This document shows positions 16,439 through 25,189 of a stretch of 64,000 bases of DNA, piece after piece. The translations under genes were made by a program, and so were the position numbers. A model generated the notes under the pieces. The model was not told the DNA's origin, searched no databases, and saw only the letters and a list, made by a program, of their open reading frames with translations. This DNA is from UBA1368 sp964563125. GTDB lineage: Bacteria > Bacillota > Syntrophomonadia > Syntrophomonadales > Syntrophomonadaceae. The stretch lies in contig CAZLVY010000005.1 in assembly GCA_964563125.1 (NCBI GenBank), forward strand, positions 1 through 64,000, read 5' to 3'. Each line of letters begins with the position of its first letter. Positions within the stretch are counted from its first letter, which is position 1.

Positions 16439-17443
16439 ATGGGCAGCATAGCAATGTTGATTATTGCTCTTGGCATTATACTTGCCGGAGCAGAGATTTT
16501 TGTAAATGGAATAGAATGGTTAGGGAAGCGGCTTAACTTATCAGAAGGAGCAGTTGGCAGCGTCCTGGCAGCAGTTGGTACCGCATTGCCGGAAACCATT
16601 ATCCCGGTTATTGCAATTGTATTCAGTCAGGGTCAGGAGGGCCATGATATCGGCATCGGGGCTATACTTGGTGCACCCTTAATGTTGGCAACTCTGGCTA
16701 TGTTCGTATCTGGTTTTGCTGTAATATTATTTAAGAACCGGCGTAACCATGGAACTAAAGTAATGGCTGACTATTCAACTATGTCCAGGGATTTAAGCTT
16801 TTTTGTCGTGGTATATGCAACAGCAGTACTTACTGGACTAATACCTTCTGAATATAGATGGGTACAATTATTAATAGCAGCTTTAATGGCCATATCTTAT
16901 TTTTGGTATGTTTTTGAGATGATAAGTGAAGAAAGAGACGCAGATGCTGACCACGAAATTCCACCCTGTTATTTTGATCGTAAGCATGCCAGTATGCAGC
17001 GGATTTGCCTGCAGGTAGTATTTGCTCTGATACTTATTATATTAGGAGCCAATTTGTTTGTTGACTCCGTAAAAGAAGTAGCCATGATTTATGCAGTACC
17101 GGTATTTGTTTTAGCAATTATCATTACACCGATAGCAACAGAATTACCGGAAAAATTCAACAGTGTAATCTGGATATCGCGTGAAAAAGATACTCTGGCA
17201 TTGGGTAATATTACTGGTGCCATGGTATTCCAAAGTTCTCTGATTCCCGCAATAGGGATACTGCTAACTGACTGGCAGCTTAATTCCAGTGCTCTTATAT
17301 CAGCATTGTTAGCTTTGATGTCAGCAGGGCTAATTCTTTATGAACTAAAAACTAAAAAACATATCAGTGCTTTATACCTAATGACCGGAGGGGTATTTTA
17401 TATTATCTTCCTGGCGGCAGTATTTTACGGGTTTATTAGATGA
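16439..17443 (+). CDS. CaCA-family sodium/calcium antiporter-like membrane protein
   Basis: A 334-residue integral membrane protein of the Ca2+/cation antiporter superfamily. About ten hydrophobic segments are arranged as two inverted halves. Each half carries an alpha-repeat motif: VGTALPETIIPV near residue 50 and IATELPEKFNSV near 235, with the ion-binding glutamates. The loop between halves is acidic (EERDADADHE). It would exchange cytosolic Ca2+ or another cation for Na+ or H+. It lies 21 nt after the PHP gene and may be co-transcribed. Confidence 0.88.
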   Translation: MGSIAMLIIALGIILAGAEIFVNGIEWLGKRLNLSEGAVGSVLAAVGTALPETIIPVIAIVFSQGQEGHDIGIGAILGAPLMLATLAMFVSGFAVILFKNRRNHGTKVMADYSTMSRDLSFFVVVYATAVLTGLIPSEYRWVQLLIAALMAISYFWYVFEMISEERDADADHEIPPCYFDRKHASMQRICLQVVFALILIILGANLFVDSVKEVAMIYAVPVFVLAIIITPIATELPEKFNSVIWISREKDTLALGNITGAMVFQSSLIPAIGILLTDWQLNSSALISALLALMSAGLILYELKTKKHISALYLMTGGVFYIIFLAAVFYGFIR

Positions 17444-17514
17444 TTGTTTTAATATGTTACTAATTGATTTCAAACTTAAATTATGATTGGTGTCAAATAA
17501 AAATAGGCAAAACA

Positions 17515-17536
17515 AAAGACCGGCATTCCGGTCTTT
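17515..17536. terminator. bidirectional terminator
   Basis: AAAGACCGG (17515-17523) pairs with CCGGTCTTT (17528-17536). The stronger T tract is on the minus side (TTTTGTTTTG), ending the small membrane gene. It can also stop the antiporter transcript. Confidence 0.78.
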
Positions 17537-17547
17537 GCTTATTATAA

Positions 17548-17793
17548 TTAACTAGCTTGGATAAAACTCGATGGGCGCATAGCTTTTTTATTTTGATATT
17601 GTTTATAAGCATATTCCCAATTAACTTCCTCATTGCTGCGTTTCTTCACTAAGAATAAGTGTAATTGTTTATGCCTTTCCCGTGAATGCTTTTCAACAAT
17701 TACCAGGGCAACATATAAACAGGCAAACAGTCCACATTTAGCAATCAGATAAACCGCGCTATATAATAAAAAGGTTTGTTGCATTTCTGTCAT
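17548..17793 (-). CDS. small single-span membrane protein, unknown
   Basis: An 81-residue protein with one long hydrophobic stretch at about 8-33 and a basic, polar C-terminal tail (KHSRERHKQ). No family recognised. The ATG has a GAGAGGGGG SD. It follows a 33-residue hydrophobic protein on the same strand and is followed by a terminator, which suggests a two-gene unit of membrane microproteins. Possible roles include accessory subunits of a membrane enzyme, but nothing in the sequence identifies one. Confidence 0.65.
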   Translation of the reverse strand: MTEMQQTFLLYSAVYLIAKCGLFACLYVALVIVEKHSRERHKQLHLFLVKKRSNEEVNWEYAYKQYQNKKAMRPSSFIQAS

Positions 17794-17839
17794 TTCGTTA
17801 ACCCCCTCTCACGTTAATAATTCAGGTCAGCACAATTAT

Positions 17840-17941
17840 TTAAAATTCTTCTAAATAGACCTTTTGGAAAACATAAATTATGCTAATTGTGCCAGTTGCC
17901 AGTGTCAAAAGCAGTGCTGCGGCAGCTAATAACCAAATCAT
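17840..17941 (-). CDS. 33-residue hydrophobic microprotein
   Basis: A short frame (ATG 17941-17939, TAA 17842-17840) with a perfect-looking AGGGGGG SD 6 nt upstream. The product starts MIWLLAAAALLL and consists of one membrane helix with a short KVYLEEF tail. It lies 46 nt before the 81-residue membrane protein on the same strand. The size resembles small accessory subunits of membrane complexes, but no family is recognised. The SD and the clean hydrophobic profile are the evidence. Confidence 0.6.
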   Translation of the reverse strand: MIWLLAAAALLLTLATGTISIIYVFQKVYLEEF

Positions 17942-18110
17942 ATATGTCCCCCCTCATACTAATCACAATATGTGAAAAAGCAATATTATTAATATGTGAT
18001 GTTATTAAGATAATAACATCACATAAGAGTTCGAACAAATCTGAATATTCACGCAATCAGAAGAAGGGAAGAGAAATGTTGAAATATTTAGACATAAACT
18101 TAAAAAACCG

Positions 18111-18150
18111 CAAAAAAAAATAACCTGGATTTTTTTTCATCCAGATTATT
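18111..18150 (-). terminator. terminator after ribbon-helix-helix gene
   Basis: On the minus strand AATAATCTGGAT (18150-18139) pairs with ATCCAGGTTATT (18130-18119), 12 bp with one G-U. It is followed by a run of eight or more T. Confidence 0.88.
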
Positions 18151-18170
18151 TAAGTTTATCTTCTGATATG

Positions 18171-18356
18171 TTATGATTCTTCTTCGTCTTCAGCTACTAA
18201 CTGTCCGCCCTTGCCTTCGAAATGAACACGCCATTCATCAAGATATTCCTCAATTAATTTCCTTACTAATCTTGATTTTGTTGTAGCCTGATCAGCACAG
18301 GCAAATCGAAGAGCTCGATCTACATCTTCAGGAACTACAACCGAGATATATTTCAT
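18171..18356 (-). CDS. ribbon-helix-helix (CopG-like) DNA-binding protein
   Basis: A 61-residue protein whose N terminus (KYISVVVPEDVDRAL) forms the expected beta strand and first helix, followed by a second helix (TKSRLVRKLIEEYLDEW). This is the layout of dimeric ribbon-helix-helix repressors. The acidic C-terminal tail DEEES is unusual but common in short regulators. No toxin gene adjoins, so an antitoxin role is not supported. The ATG has an AAGGGGGG SD. A palindrome 150 nt upstream could be an autoregulatory site. Confidence 0.75.
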   Translation of the reverse strand: MKYISVVVPEDVDRALRFACADQATTKSRLVRKLIEEYLDEWRVHFEGKGGQLVAEDEEES

Positions 18357-18807
18357 TCCTGATACCCCCCTTCAAGTATACTTTCCGTACAATAACTTAC
18401 TTATATTGTAGTATTTATTGCGTAACTATACAATTCGCTTGTTACATTTTGCACTAAACCATGTATGCTTAGTCCTATCATAGGTCTATTAAGACTTACT
18501 TTGTTATAGTTATCACAATAACTAACCGACATATGCAAAACAAATAAGGTGTTAAAGTAATAAAGTAGGGGTTTAGTAAGATGTAAGGATATTAAGTATA
18601 TATAATTTGCAAGCCTTATATAATAAGAAGAATAATATTATACCAAAAAAAGCACATATTAATCATTAAATAGTTTGTAACAAGAAGGTAGTAGCAGGTT
18701 AGTTAAATAACAAGATGCACAAAACACAGCGCAAATACGCATTATTGACTAGTTGGATAAATACTGCTAGTTTAAATATATTGAATATAAGCAAGGGAGA
18801 AGATTTT
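18357..18807. other. 450-nt AT-rich intergenic region
   Basis: No gene seen. It holds the promoter region of the divergent ribbon-helix-helix gene. It also has an inverted repeat TAGTTAT-CACA-ATAACTA (18507-18524) that could be an operator, and a smaller CCTAT/ATAGG repeat near 18475. A possible -35 TTGACT at 18745-18750 lies ahead of the YlbF-like gene, overlapped by an ACTAG/CTAGT repeat; its -10 is unclear. Confidence 0.4.
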
Positions 18808-19155
18808 ATGTCAGAGCAAAATTCATATGATATTGCTCATCAACTAGCCAGGTCTATTACTAATAGTCAGGCTTATAATGAGTATTTACAAGCGCAACAA
18901 GCAATCGAGGAAAATCAGGAACTGAAGAAAAATATACTTGATTTTCGTAATAAACAGATGGAAATGAATCGTTTGCAGTTTGTTGGCGATGAGATACCGA
19001 CAGACCTTGTAAATGAAGTTTCCAGGGAATTTGCCAAGCTGAATACTAAACATTTAGCAGCTGAATTTTTCGAGGCAGAGGCCAAATTTGTACAGATGTT
19101 CAATGATATTCAGGAAATAATTCAAAAAGCTGTTCAAGCCGGATTTATTAAATAA
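18808..19155 (+). CDS. YlbF/YmcA family regulator-like protein
   Basis: A 115-residue all-alpha protein of the YlbF/YmcA family. The pattern is AHQLARSITNSQAYNEYLQAQQAIEENQEL, a middle KQMEMNRLQ segment, and a C-terminal amphipathic helix ending QKAVQAGF. In Bacillus these proteins form the YlbF-YmcA-YaaT complex with iron-sulfur cofactors that affects RNase Y activity and phosphorelay output to Spo0A. I use ATG 18808 because AAGGGAGAAG precedes it; a longer frame upstream lacks an SD. Confidence 0.82.
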   Translation: MSEQNSYDIAHQLARSITNSQAYNEYLQAQQAIEENQELKKNILDFRNKQMEMNRLQFVGDEIPTDLVNEVSREFAKLNTKHLAAEFFEAEAKFVQMFNDIQEIIQKAVQAGFIK

Positions 19156-19193
19156 ATAATAATCATGGGCAAAAAGTAGTATTAATAAGCAGT

Positions 19194-19221
19194 TTGGAAC
19201 TAAGAAAAAATATGGTATAAT
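19194..19221 (+). promoter_or_regulatory. candidate promoter of prsA-like gene
   Basis: TTGGAA (19194-19199) and TATAAT (19216-19221) are separated by 16 nt, 27 nt upstream of the start codon. Confidence 0.6.
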
Positions 19222-19247
19222 GCCCTTTATGTGGAAGGAGTGAAGAA

Positions 19248-20219
19248 ATGAAAAAAACATGGATATTGTTACTAAGCATGCTATTATTACTTGCATTTGC
19301 TATAGCAGGCTGTGATAAAGAGGAATCTGCAATTGGAGAAGTGAATGGACAACCTATTACTGCCACAGAATATGACTCGCATCTTAGTTTTCTGAAATAC
19401 TATTACGAAGTTCAACAGGGAGCTAAATTAGATGAGGGAAAAGACCAAACTATTATAGAAACGCTCGAAAATCAAACTTTTGATGATTTGGTCCTTAAAA
19501 AGCTATTATGGCAGCAAGCTGAAAAAGATAAAATAGTTATTGAAGAAAATGTAATTGACGAAGAAATTAAGAAAGCTAAAGAAAATCAGGGAGAAGAAAG
19601 CTTTAAAAAAGTTTTGACTGAAATGGGCATGAGTGAAAAACAATTGCGCGAACAAATAAAAACTGAGAAAATCTATGCTGAACTTCAAGAAAAAGTTACA
19701 GCAGACATAAAGGTTGCCGATGAAGAAATACAGAAATATTATGAGGAAAATCCAGATTTGTTTGTTGAAGAAGGCGGAATGGAAATAGCCCATATTTTAG
19801 TTGACACTGAAGAGAAGGCAAAAGAAGTAATAGCCAAATTAAGTCAGGGAAATGATTTTGCCGAGTTAGCTAAAGAATATTCCACTTGTCCAAGCAGCGC
19901 CCAAGGTGGAGAACTGGGATTAATAAATGAAAATAGCGGTTATGTACCTGAATTTAAAGAGCCTGCCTTGAAGCTCAAAGAGGATGAAATTACTTCTGAA
20001 CCAGTAAAGAGTGAATTCGGTTTTCATGTGATAAAAGCAGGGACTCTAAAGGAAGCTCGGACTATACCTTTTGCAGAAATTAAAACGCAATTAACAGCTC
20101 AGCTGTTAGGGGACAAAAAAAGTGAAGCTTATTATAATTACTTGCAGGAACTTCACAAAAATGCGGATATTGTTGACTTGAGAACTGATAAAGCCGAAAC
20201 TGAAACGGAAAATAAATAA
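19248..20219 (+). CDS. PrsA/SurA-type lipoprotein peptidyl-prolyl isomerase
   Basis: A 323-residue secreted foldase. The N-terminal signal ends in a lipobox AIAGC, with the lipidated cysteine at C22, so it is anchored on the outer face of the membrane. A SurA-like helical segment follows, and then a parvulin domain at about 178-260 (EIAHILVDTEEKAKEV, GGELGLI, FGFHVIK). It would assist folding of exported proteins. Single gene with its own promoter, GAAGGAGTGAAG SD and terminator. Confidence 0.92.
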   Translation: MKKTWILLLSMLLLLAFAIAGCDKEESAIGEVNGQPITATEYDSHLSFLKYYYEVQQGAKLDEGKDQTIIETLENQTFDDLVLKKLLWQQAEKDKIVIEENVIDEEIKKAKENQGEESFKKVLTEMGMSEKQLREQIKTEKIYAELQEKVTADIKVADEEIQKYYEENPDLFVEEGGMEIAHILVDTEEKAKEVIAKLSQGNDFAELAKEYSTCPSSAQGGELGLINENSGYVPEFKEPALKLKEDEITSEPVKSEFGFHVIKAGTLKEARTIPFAEIKTQLTAQLLGDKKSEAYYNYLQELHKNADIVDLRTDKAETETENK

Positions 20220-20230
20220 GAAAATACTTT

Positions 20231-20261
20231 GAGACTGTCCGCCGTGATGGTCTCTTTTTTT
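20231..20261 (+). terminator. terminator after prsA-like gene
   Basis: A short stem GAGACT/GGTCTC (20231-20236 with 20249-20254) is followed by a TTTTTTT tract. The stem is modest but the T tract is strong. Confidence 0.65.
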
Positions 20262-20327
20262 GGGCAATGTGCATGAAATTCATGATGGAAAATAGGATTT
20301 TTACCAGACTTTAAGGGAAAAATATTA

Positions 20328-20355
20328 TTGATAAAAAAATAAAGGATTATAGAAT
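20328..20355 (+). promoter_or_regulatory. candidate promoter of the BMP transporter operon
   Basis: TTGATA (20328-20333) is followed after 16 nt by TAGAAT (20350-20355), about 65 nt ahead of the substrate-binding protein start. Confidence 0.5.
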
Positions 20356-20420
20356 TATTGTGTCGAAAATAAAAAAGTTAGTTGATAGTCAAAAAATAAG
20401 GGAGAATGGGGAGGTCAATT

Positions 20421-21530
20421 TTGAGAAATTTAAAAAAAATGGGGATTCTTTTGCTGGCACTTATGTTACTTGCCAGTATGGTAGTTGGATGTGGCAGTCC
20501 TGCAGCAACAGAGGACGATAAAAAAGCTGATGAAGCATTTAAAGTAGGATTCATTTACATCGGTACTCCTGGAGATGCAGGCTGGACTTTTGCACATGAC
20601 CAGGGCAGGTTATATCTGGAAGAGCAAATACCTGAAATAGAGACAGTTTTTCTGGAATTAGTTCCTGAAGGCGCAGATGCGGAAAGAAGTATTGAACAAT
20701 TAGCTCAAGAAGGATGTAATATAATTGTTGCCAATAGTTTTGGTTACGGAGATGCTATGCTGGAAGTAGCAAAAAGATATCCGGATATAGTTTTTTTACA
20801 TTGCTCAGGCTTGGAATCAGCTGAAAATGTAGGAACTTACTTTGGGCGTATTTATCAAGCACGTTATTTAAGTGGTATGGTAGCAGGCGCTATGACAGAG
20901 AATAATACTATAGGATATGCTGCTGCATTTCCGATTCCGGAAGTAATCCGCGGTATTAATGCTTTCACTTTAGGAGCACAATCAGTAAACCCGGATGTGA
21001 AAGTTAAAGTTGTCTGGTCACTGACCTGGGTTGACGCAGTACAAGAAAAAGCTGCTGCAGACCGTTTAATAGAAGCTGGTTGTGATTTACTGGCTCAGCA
21101 TGCTGATACACCTGCGGTTCAACAAGCAGCAGAAGCGGCTGGGATCTATGCAATAGGTTACAATAGCGACATGCGCAGTTTTGCACCTAATGCTAATCTG
21201 ACCGGACCAGTTTGGAACTGGGGACCTTACTATGTAAATTCAGTTAAAGCGGTTATGGACGGTACATGGAAATCTGAGGAAATTTGGACCGGCTTGGAAG
21301 ATGGAATAGTTGATTTGGCACCTATCTCAGATAAAGTTCCGGCTGACGTATTAGCTCAAGTTGAAGCTAAAAAACAAGAGATGATTGATAAGAGTTGGGA
21401 TGTATTTACCGGCCCTATTACTGATCAGGATGGCACTGTCCGAGTTCAGGAAGGTCAAAAATTGACTGACGAAGAAATGCTGGCTTTAGATTGGTTTGTT
21501 GCTGGTGTTGAAGGAAGTCCTAAATCTTAA
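20421..21530 (+). CDS. BMP-family ABC transporter substrate-binding lipoprotein
   Basis: A 369-residue PnrA/BMP-type binding protein, lipid-anchored outside the membrane (lipobox MVVGC, cysteine C24). It would capture nucleosides or similar ligands for the ABC importer encoded downstream. The mature domain contains FIYIGTPGDAGWTFAHDQG and a periplasmic-binding fold. An in-frame ATG at 20406 is unlikely as the start because the GGGGAGG SD lies inside its second and third codons; that SD correctly positions TTG 20421. A terminator-like hairpin separates it from the ATPase gene. Confidence 0.9.
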   Translation: MRNLKKMGILLLALMLLASMVVGCGSPAATEDDKKADEAFKVGFIYIGTPGDAGWTFAHDQGRLYLEEQIPEIETVFLELVPEGADAERSIEQLAQEGCNIIVANSFGYGDAMLEVAKRYPDIVFLHCSGLESAENVGTYFGRIYQARYLSGMVAGAMTENNTIGYAAAFPIPEVIRGINAFTLGAQSVNPDVKVKVVWSLTWVDAVQEKAAADRLIEAGCDLLAQHADTPAVQQAAEAAGIYAIGYNSDMRSFAPNANLTGPVWNWGPYYVNSVKAVMDGTWKSEEIWTGLEDGIVDLAPISDKVPADVLAQVEAKKQEMIDKSWDVFTGPITDQDGTVRVQEGQKLTDEEMLALDWFVAGVEGSPKS

Positions 21531-21547
21531 TATATTTGTTTGCATAA

Positions 21548-21577
21548 AAAGGCGGCTTAATACGCCGCCTTTATTTT
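21548..21577 (+). terminator. partial terminator inside the BMP operon
   Basis: AAAGGCGGC (21548-21556) pairs with GCCGCCTTT (21564-21572), followed by ATTTTT. The SD of the next gene begins right after. Such an attenuator would give more binding protein than membrane components. Confidence 0.75.
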
Positions 21578-21590
21578 TGGAGGAGCAATT

Positions 21591-23114
21591 ATGAAACGGT
21601 TTCCTGTTATTGAAATGGATGGAATAACTAAAACATTTCCCGGGGTATTAGCGAATAATAATATCAGTTTTCGAGTTTACCCGGGTGAAATACATGCATT
21701 ACTAGGCGAAAACGGAGCTGGGAAATCAACTTTGATGAGTATATTAGCTGGTCTATACAGACCTGATGAAGGTCATATAAAAGTTAAAGGGGTAAGTAAT
21801 AATTTTAAATCACCTCGCAAAGCTTTAGCGGCCGGGATCGGTATGATTTATCAGCATTTCCGTCTGGTTAACAATTTCACCGTAGCAGAAAATATAGTAT
21901 TAGGAGCCGGCAAATCAGTAAAAATAAACAGCAAACAGATAGAACAGGAAGCTTTTGAATTTGCTAATAGTTTTGGCTTCGATATTAATCCGGATGCCCG
22001 GATTTATCAATTATCACTTGGTGAACAGCAAAAAGTTGAAATTATAAAAATGTTGTATCGTGGCTGTGATATTTTAATAATGGACGAGCCTACAACGGTA
22101 CTTACTCCGCAGGAAGTAAAAGATTTGTTTAAAACTCTTAGATTTATGGCCAGCCAAGGTAAAGCAGTAGTTTTAATAACGCATAAATTACATGAAGTAA
22201 TGGAAGTAGCGGATTATGTAACTGTGTTAAGACGCGGGGAAGTAGTGGGCAGCAACAGGATCGAAGATGTTGACGAGGCTATTTTAACTAAGATGATGGT
22301 CGCCCGGGAAGTTATTTTTAACGAAGTAGGCCATTCAATTAAGGCCGGAGATAAGATTTTAGAATTAAATAATATCAATGTATATGGTGATCAGGGTTAT
22401 TTAGCTGTAAAAGATATAGATTTAGATATCCGCAGTGGCGAAATAGTTGCCATTGCAGGAGTAGCAGGTAATGGACAAAGAGAATTAGTGGAGGTTATTG
22501 CCGGCTTAAGAAAAATGCAGGATGGCTCAATAAAGCTGGATGGCAAGGAGATTAATAATCTTAATATCAGACAAAGGTTAGCTATTGGTATAACTGTTGT
22601 GCCTGAAGATAGAATGGGCATGGGACTTGTCCCCAATTTAAATGTTTTAGAAAATGTTATCTTAAGAACTTATTACAATAAAAAATACTCGGATGGGATG
22701 TTTATAGATTATAAAGCTATACGCACTTACGCCAAAAAATTAGTAGAGGATTATAATATATTTCTCTCTGATTTAAGACATCCGATTAATTATATGTCAG
22801 GTGGCAACCTGCAAAAACTGTTATTAGCCAGAGAAATAAGTCAGAGTCCTCGTGTATTGGTGGCTTCTTATCCGTCCCGGGGCCTTGATATTGCGGCAGC
22901 AGAATCCATATATAATATTTTGCTGCAGGAAAGAGATAAGGGAACCGGAATCCTTTTGGTTCTGGAAGATTTAGATGATATTTTCCGTTATGCTGACAGA
23001 GTAGCAGTTATGTATGCGGGTGGGATCAAACAAATATTAAATGTAGCTGAAACGAATGTAGATGAAATAGGGGCATTGATGTTGGGAGCACAATACGCGA
23101 GGAAATCATCATGA
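21591..23114 (+). CDS. BMP-type nucleoside ABC transporter, double ATPase subunit
   Basis: A 507-residue protein with two fused ATP-binding cassettes. The first has Walker A GENGAGKST at 39-47, signature LSLGEQQ and Walker B ILIMDEPT. The second is degenerate: GVAGNGQRE near 290 lacks the Walker lysine and the site after LVASYPSRG lacks the glutamate, while signature MSGGNLQK is kept near 402. This asymmetry is normal for the sugar/nucleoside CUT2-like class. It would power the adjacent permeases. SD is GGAGGAG; its stop overlaps the next start by 4 nt. Confidence 0.93.
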   Translation: MKRFPVIEMDGITKTFPGVLANNNISFRVYPGEIHALLGENGAGKSTLMSILAGLYRPDEGHIKVKGVSNNFKSPRKALAAGIGMIYQHFRLVNNFTVAENIVLGAGKSVKINSKQIEQEAFEFANSFGFDINPDARIYQLSLGEQQKVEIIKMLYRGCDILIMDEPTTVLTPQEVKDLFKTLRFMASQGKAVVLITHKLHEVMEVADYVTVLRRGEVVGSNRIEDVDEAILTKMMVAREVIFNEVGHSIKAGDKILELNNINVYGDQGYLAVKDIDLDIRSGEIVAIAGVAGNGQRELVEVIAGLRKMQDGSIKLDGKEINNLNIRQRLAIGITVVPEDRMGMGLVPNLNVLENVILRTYYNKKYSDGMFIDYKAIRTYAKKLVEDYNIFLSDLRHPINYMSGGNLQKLLLAREISQSPRVLVASYPSRGLDIAAAESIYNILLQERDKGTGILLVLEDLDDIFRYADRVAVMYAGGIKQILNVAETNVDEIGALMLGAQYARKSS

Positions 23115-24178
23115 ATAAACTGAGGATGGTAAAACGCGAATATGATTCTTTAGCAATTAAAATAGCGGTTCCTGTATTATCTATATTGTTAGCTTTTTTA
23201 CTGGGAGGTCTGTTTTTATATTTTTCCGGATATAACCCGGGAGAAACTTTTTTGCGGATGTACAAAGGTGCATTCGGAACCAGTTACGCTATATCTGAAA
23301 CTATAGTAAAAGCTATTCCTTTAATGATAGCAGGTTTGGCTGTTTCTCTGGCATTTCGCATGAAGTTATGGAATATAGGTGCTGAAGGGCAAATATATAT
23401 GGGAGCTTTTGCCGCCTCAGGAGTGGCACTATCTTTTGGTGATCTCAGTCCTTACATGCTGCTGCCTTTAATGTTCTTGGCCGGGTTTGCGGGCGGAGCA
23501 GTATGGGGTTATATACCAGGTGCTTTACGCGGATACTGGCAAGTTAATGAAACTATCACCAGTTTGATGTTAAACTATGTGGCAATATTCTGGGTGAATT
23601 TTTTAGTATTCGGACCCTGGAAAGACCCTGCCAGTAAAGGCTTTCCTCTTACTCCACGCTTTTCACTAAGTGGTTATCTGCCCACATTGGGTGACAGCCG
23701 GGTACATTTGGGTTTAATTATTGCGGTGGTAATTGCTTTTATATTTTATCTGGTGCTTAAATACAGCCGTTGGGGTTATGAAATCAAAGTGATTGGGGAA
23801 AGCCAAAATGCTGCGCGCTACGCAGGTATGAATGTTGCCCGCAATATTGTACTGGTTATGCTTATCAGCGGCGGAATAGCCGGGATAACCGGTATGATTG
23901 AAGTCTCAGGCATTACCCACCGCCTGCAGCAGGATATATCGCCAGGTTATGGCTATACCGCCATAATAGTTGCTTGGCTGGCCCGTTTGAATCCTTTTAC
24001 AATAATATTGGTGGCTTTTCTGTTTGGAGCCTTGTTAGTAGGAGGTTTTGGGGTGCAAACTTTTGGTATTCCTTATTCGATTGTACTTATGCTGCAGGGA
24101 AGTGTGCTCTTTTTCCTCTTAGCAGGTGAATTTTTAATCAAGTATAAAATTGTTGTAGTCAGGAAGGAGGCTAAATAG
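23111..24178 (+). CDS. BMP-type nucleoside ABC transporter permease 1
   Basis: A 355-residue membrane subunit with about nine hydrophobic segments. The family block KLWNIGAEGQIYMGAF near residue 90 and the coupling loop VIGESQNAARYAGMN near 235 are clear. It forms the channel together with the second permease. The ATGA overlap with the ATPase gene and the 1-nt overlap with the next gene indicate tight coupling in one operon. Confidence 0.93.
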   Translation: MNKLRMVKREYDSLAIKIAVPVLSILLAFLLGGLFLYFSGYNPGETFLRMYKGAFGTSYAISETIVKAIPLMIAGLAVSLAFRMKLWNIGAEGQIYMGAFAASGVALSFGDLSPYMLLPLMFLAGFAGGAVWGYIPGALRGYWQVNETITSLMLNYVAIFWVNFLVFGPWKDPASKGFPLTPRFSLSGYLPTLGDSRVHLGLIIAVVIAFIFYLVLKYSRWGYEIKVIGESQNAARYAGMNVARNIVLVMLISGGIAGITGMIEVSGITHRLQQDISPGYGYTAIIVAWLARLNPFTIILVAFLFGALLVGGFGVQTFGIPYSIVLMLQGSVLFFLLAGEFLIKYKIVVVRKEAK

Positions 24179-25107
24179 TGGATAGTCATGTGATAATAGC
24201 GCTTCTTGCTGCTGCTATTATAGCCGGAACCCCAATATTACTGGCAGCATTGGGGGAACTATTGGCTGAAAGATCAGGTATACTCAATCTTGGCGTAGAA
24301 GGTATGATGCTGGTTGGCGCAGTAGTCGGGTTTATTTTTACTATCAAAACCGGCAATCACTGGTATGGCTTTTTAGCGGCCATGATTGGCGGAAGTCTGA
24401 TAGCCAGTATCCATGCTTTTATTTCAATTACTCTCAAGGGAAATCAGGTAGTCAGCGGGCTGGCTTTAACTATATTCGGAACTGGAATCAGCGGATTTCT
24501 CGGCAAGGCCTATCAAGGTATTCCTACCTCAGACCCGGTTAATTCGATTGCTGTACCTTATTTAAGTGAAATTCCTGTAATGGGAACTATTTTTTTTAAT
24601 CATGATCCATTAGTGTATATTAGCTTTTTCTTGGCCATTATTTTCTGGCTGATTCTGTATAGAACTAACTGGGGATTAAGTATAAGGGCAGTTGGAGAGA
24701 ATCCGGCTTCAGCTGACGCAGTGGGTATAAGTGTTTCTAAAGTACGCTATTTTTGTACAATTATGGGCGGTATGATGGCCGGTTTGGGTGGAGCTTATTT
24801 ATCTTTGGCATATGCTCCTTCATGGCAGGAAAATATGACAGCAGGCAGAGGTTGGATAGCAGTAGCACTGGTTATATTTGCTCTCTGGAATCCGTTATGG
24901 GCAGTAGTTGGCTCATACTTATTCGGCGGCGTTGAAGCAATGACCTTCGGATTGCAGATTGCCGGCATTAAAATATCGTCCTTTTTCCTGCAAATGATGC
25001 CTTATCTTCTAACTATATTTGTTTTAGTGGTAGTTACCATTAAAATGCGTCAGGATGCAGGTGCTCCTAATGCACTTGGTGTTGCTTATGACCGAGAAGA
25101 ACGATGA
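24178..25107 (+). CDS. BMP-type nucleoside ABC transporter permease 2
   Basis: A 309-residue membrane subunit, paired with the preceding permease. It shows LAERSGILNLGVEGMMLVGA near the N terminus and the coupling loop RAVGENPASADAVGISV. Translation starts at GTG whose first base is the last base of the preceding TAG stop, with an AAGGAGG SD upstream. It is the last gene of the transporter operon. Confidence 0.93.
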   Translation: MDSHVIIALLAAAIIAGTPILLAALGELLAERSGILNLGVEGMMLVGAVVGFIFTIKTGNHWYGFLAAMIGGSLIASIHAFISITLKGNQVVSGLALTIFGTGISGFLGKAYQGIPTSDPVNSIAVPYLSEIPVMGTIFFNHDPLVYISFFLAIIFWLILYRTNWGLSIRAVGENPASADAVGISVSKVRYFCTIMGGMMAGLGGAYLSLAYAPSWQENMTAGRGWIAVALVIFALWNPLWAVVGSYLFGGVEAMTFGLQIAGIKISSFFLQMMPYLLTIFVLVVVTIKMRQDAGAPNALGVAYDREER

Positions 25108-25189
25108 AATTTCCAAGCTAAAATAAAAAAGCGCATGAAATCTAATACTATATTTATCAGGCTAAAACGTTTTAAAGCAGGAGGATAGT

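Noticed and set aside
17887..18123. 78-codon plus-strand frame
   Set aside because: No SD, low-complexity lysine tail, and it overlaps the 33-residue gene and the terminator of the ribbon-helix-helix gene on the other strand.
20220..20420. Purine riboswitch ahead of the nucleoside transporter
   Set aside because: No purine aptamer-like loops were seen in the leader, only a terminator and a promoter.
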